Under the pieces are notes generated by a model. The model saw only the letters and a list, made by a program, of their open reading frames with translations. It was not told the origin of the DNA and searched no databases. Both the position numbers and the translations under genes were made by a program. DNA of 6,791 nt from Gammaproteobacteria bacterium (GTDB taxonomy: Bacteria; Pseudomonadota; Gammaproteobacteria; Steroidobacterales; Woeseiaceae), in assembly GCA_029881015.1 (NCBI GenBank), contig JAOUNK010000182.1, forward strand, positions 1 to 6,791. The letters are read 5' to 3'. This document shows, one piece after another, positions 5,085 to 6,791 of this stretch (its first letter is position 1; every line of letters starts with the position of its first letter).

Positions 5085-5662
5085 GGAATATAGGGCTCGC
5101 CATAGCGCAAGCGGATCGTCTTGGTCTTGCCAAACCACGGAATCGAGACGATATAGAGATTGTCGTACTCGTTCTCGGCAATTGCCGGGACCTTCTTGCT
5201 GGCACCCATGTTGCCGATCAGGGCGGGCAATGTATTGCTGTGGCCAACGACCAGGATGATCTTGCCCTTATGCTCGCGGACAATATGCTCCATGATCGCC
5301 TCCGTATCGGCGGGATCGTAGGAATTCAACGGTAGTCCGAGCGCGTCGGCAATCGGGCGTGCCGTTTCCTCGGTTCGACGGAAAGGCGTTGAGTAGACCG
5401 CGTCGATGCCGGCAACGACATCCGCATCAACAAGTTGTCTCGTCAATTCAGCCACGCGCCGCTCCCCCGCGGGACTCAGGCCGGGATCGTCCTCGGATAT
5501 CGCCGTTTTTTCGGCATGCCGTACGAAGATTACGGTTGTCGTGGCCTGGGACTCGAGAAACCAGGCAAGGCTGAACGCCAGGGCCGCATAGATGACAACA
5601 ACCTGAATACGGCGGCGGCGCCGGTGCTTGCGGCGCTCTGTTTCGGAAAGTGGTTTGCGCAT
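5081..5662 (-). CDS. Membrane-anchored histidine phosphatase (SixA/phosphoglycerate mutase-like)
   Basis: A 193-residue histidine phosphatase superfamily (branch 1) protein. The N-terminus is extremely basic (residues 10-18 are nearly all Arg/Lys/His), then a single hydrophobic helix (about 20-37). By the positive-inside rule the catalytic domain faces the periplasm. Catalytic residues are present: VRHAEK at 47-52 with Arg48 and the phospho-acceptor His49; STPFRRTEETA (91-101) with the second Arg at 96; and GHSNT (140-144) with His141. GLSPAGERR (61-69) is also typical. The substrate is unknown: SixA acts on phosphohistidine, other relatives on small phosphoesters. The start is ATG 5662, 11 bases after the upstream stop. 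The frame continues upstream, but that part overlaps the preceding gene and lacks sense. There is no obvious Shine-Dalgarno, so coupled re-initiation is likely. Its TGA overlaps the GTG of the YjbQ gene. Confidence 0.93.
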   Translation of the reverse strand: MRKPLSETERRKHRRRRRIQVVVIYAALAFSLAWFLESQATTTVIFVRHAEKTAISEDDPGLSPAGERRVAELTRQLVDADVVAGIDAVYSTPFRRTEETARPIADALGLPLNSYDPADTEAIMEHIVREHKGKIILVVGHSNTLPALIGNMGASKKVPAIAENEYDNLYIVSIPWFGKTKTIRLRYGEPYIP

Positions 5663-5673
5663 GGAAGGCGACT

Positions 5674-5967
5674 TTACGAGTTTTTGTCGCTCTTGACCAC
5701 GTGATATTCGCCTTCGATCACACCGCCCTGCGGCCTCTGCGCAGGGGACGACTGCCCCCGGGACTGTCTCGCCAGTTTGCGATTGAACCACCACAAGCGC
5801 AGCCCGATGATCGCCGCAAACACGGCGACGATGCTGCCGAGGACGACAAAGGCGAAAAACCCGAGCACGATAGACGCGCCGATAGCCAGTGCGCCGACGA
5901 TGACGACCAGCGCATTGGCAATCGGGTTACCCGCGGGAATTCCGCGATCAAATGAGGAGTATTTCAT
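5674..5967 (-). CDS. Small two-helix inner-membrane protein of unknown function
   Basis: A 97-residue protein. A short soluble N-terminus (MKYSSFDRGIPAGNP) is followed by two hydrophobic helices (about 16-35 and 37-57), then RLWWFNRK at the membrane exit and a polar, Gln/Arg-rich tail ending near IEGEYHVV (87-94). The basic residues after helix 2 place the C-terminus in the cytoplasm, which by an even number of passes puts the N-terminus there too. I do not recognise a named family; similar two-helix proteins ending in an IEGEY-type motif occur in gammaproteobacteria as hypotheticals. The start is well supported: AAGGA (5972-5976 on the complement) lies 4 bases before ATG 5967, and that ATG overlaps the preceding TGA as ATGA, a coupling signature. 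It is the second gene of the four-gene operon, just before the membrane-anchored phosphatase, so it may be a partner of that protein (inference). Confidence 0.88.
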   Translation of the reverse strand: MKYSSFDRGIPAGNPIANALVVIVGALAIGASIVLGFFAFVVLGSIVAVFAAIIGLRLWWFNRKLARQSRGQSSPAQRPQGGVIEGEYHVVKSDKNS

Positions 5968-6785
5968 TCTTTCCTTGTGTAGAACCCTTCGAACCACGTA
6001 GTCCAGGTTTCTCCGTTGTCCGTTGACTGCTCGAAGAACTGCCTCACCCGACCGTCGGGCAATGGCGTCCACAATGCGCGAAACGGAATCGTCGTATCGT
6101 TGCCCAGCGTGTGCAAGGTACCCACAAGCTGCATGCCCTTGTCGGTCATTCCACCACGAATGTTGATCTGGCTGCCACCTTCGGCGTTCCAGACCTGCAC
6201 CCATTCACCCGTGATCTTGTCGACATAGTTGATGCTCTGGCCTGTGCCACCCGCTGTGTTTTGCCAATGCTCGAGCAGGACGCAGCCGCGTTCTTCCTTC
6301 GTAATCGAGTTGGTCCCCGCCAGCCCACCGGCCGGTCCGTGGACAACCCAGTCGCCTACCCAGAAATCGAATTCCGAAAACGCTTCGTCATGCTCGCAGG
6401 GATAGGCTAGCCTCGACATCTTGTCGACGAGAGCGTCGTAGCGGCCATCACCGCCCAAGGTAGCCAATATGGGGTCATTCACGATAAACCCAACACCGCT
6501 GAAACCGGTCGCTGCAATCGCCTCGAGCTCCGCCGTCGCCTTGTCCCGATCACCGGCCAGGGTGTACAGCCGAGCCCGTTCGAAACCGATACGGACCGGG
6601 GAGAATTCGAGCTCTTGTGCAGCCGCAAGGGCTGCATGCGCCTCCGCATACTGCCCGGCCTGGCGTGCCGTCTGTGCCTGCTGATACCAGCCGTTTCCGT
6701 CAGGCACCGGCGGTGATTCGGCGGCTGTCGCAGATGATATTGTATATAAAATCAGTAGATTAGCTGTCTTTCCTAGAAATGACAT
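5964..6785 (-). CDS. Exported protein with TPR-like N-terminal half and DUF1579-like C-terminal domain
   Basis: A 273-residue protein whose residues 1-22 read as a signal peptide (Lys6, hydrophobic 9-15, Ala-Thr-Ala-Ala cleavage region), so a periplasmic location is likely. Residues 32-99 form two TPR-like helix pairs (Gln-Ala-Gly-Gln-Tyr-x-Glu-Ala; Ala-Gly-Asp-Arg-x-x-Ala), and residues 104-122 resemble the D-P-x-L-x-x-L...D-x-R-Y-x-x-L element that often closes such repeats. From about 135 it changes to a beta-rich, lipocalin-like domain: FDFWVGDWVVHG (139-150), an aromatic-rich core and the ending WTTWFEGFYTRK, the style of DUF1579-type proteins. Cys130 and Cys168 could form a disulfide. 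No enzyme motif is seen; ligand binding is a guess. It is the first visible gene of the operon. The ATG is 6 bases from the window edge, so its ribosome site and promoter cannot be judged. The first codons are notably AT-rich (about 6735-6780). Confidence 0.88.
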   Translation of the reverse strand: MSFLGKTANLLILYTISSATAAESPPVPDGNGWYQQAQTARQAGQYAEAHAALAAAQELEFSPVRIGFERARLYTLAGDRDKATAELEAIAATGFSGVGFIVNDPILATLGGDGRYDALVDKMSRLAYPCEHDEAFSEFDFWVGDWVVHGPAGGLAGTNSITKEERGCVLLEHWQNTAGGTGQSINYVDKITGEWVQVWNAEGGSQINIRGGMTDKGMQLVGTLHTLGNDTTIPFRALWTPLPDGRVRQFFEQSTDNGETWTTWFEGFYTRKE

Positions 6786-6791
6786 AAGAAT

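Noticed and set aside
5085..5138. Upstream ATG start for the YjbQ gene, adding 18 residues
   Set aside because: The family is about 138-139 residues long and the GTG at 5084 gives exactly that with a GTGA overlap; the extra residues overlap the phosphatase and do not match the family.
5663..5794. N-terminal extension of the histidine phosphatase by 44 residues
   Set aside because: It overlaps the 97-residue membrane protein out of frame and has no membrane or signal character; ATG 5662 gives a clean Arg-rich anchor.
6735..6780. AT-rich tract near the right edge, considered as an internal promoter
   Set aside because: It encodes the hydrophobic part of a convincing signal peptide, and AT-rich early codons are common; no good -35/-10 pair with an alternative start was found.

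Overview
The window is protein-coding almost end to end and reads as an ordinary chromosomal stretch of a moderately GC-rich proteobacterium. Protein styles fit a gammaproteobacterium (my inference, no marker gene present): a Bcp-type peroxiredoxin, a UspA-like stress protein, a YjbQ-family protein, and Shine-Dalgarno sites of the AGGAG/GGAG kind. I see no rRNA, tRNA, CRISPR array, insertion sequence or phage gene. No gene-free stretch exceeds about 115 bases.

Layout. (1) 1-2115, minus strand: a two-gene unit of a universal stress protein followed after 12 bases by a Na+/phosphate cotransporter-family protein (Na_Pi_cotrans repeats plus a PhoU-like tail) whose 3' end lies beyond base 1. (2) 2116-2196: a compact divergent promoter region. 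(3) 2197-2985, plus strand: a multi-spanning membrane protein with the DUF4956 signature, converging with (4) 2969-4078, minus strand: an exported protein that looks like a divergent CotH-family (atypical kinase-fold) protein. Their 3' ends overlap by 17 bases. (5) 4079-4191: a second divergent control region with a good sigma70-like promoter for the CotH-like gene and a perfect 7-bp-arm inverted repeat ahead of (6) 4192-4668, plus strand: a Bcp/PrxQ-type peroxiredoxin. (7) 4665-6785, minus strand: a tightly coupled four-gene operon, read from the right: exported TPR + DUF1579-like protein, a small two-helix membrane protein, a membrane-anchored histidine phosphatase, and a YjbQ/UPF0047 protein. 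Three of its four genes are joined by ATGA or GTGA overlaps or an 11-base gap, and the last gene shares a CTAG with the peroxiredoxin so that each strand reads its own TAG stop.

How it may fit together. DUF4956 and CotH-family proteins are often neighbours elsewhere, frequently with VTC-type polyphosphate polymerases. Here they face each other beside a Na+/Pi transporter operon, so a phosphate or phosphorylation theme for the left half is a reasonable inference, not a demonstration. The most unusual observations are that both members of the DUF4956/CotH-like pair lack a Shine-Dalgarno site and have promoter-like elements placed so that their transcripts would be leaderless or nearly so, and the uncharacterised four-gene operon around a periplasm-facing SixA-like phosphatase.
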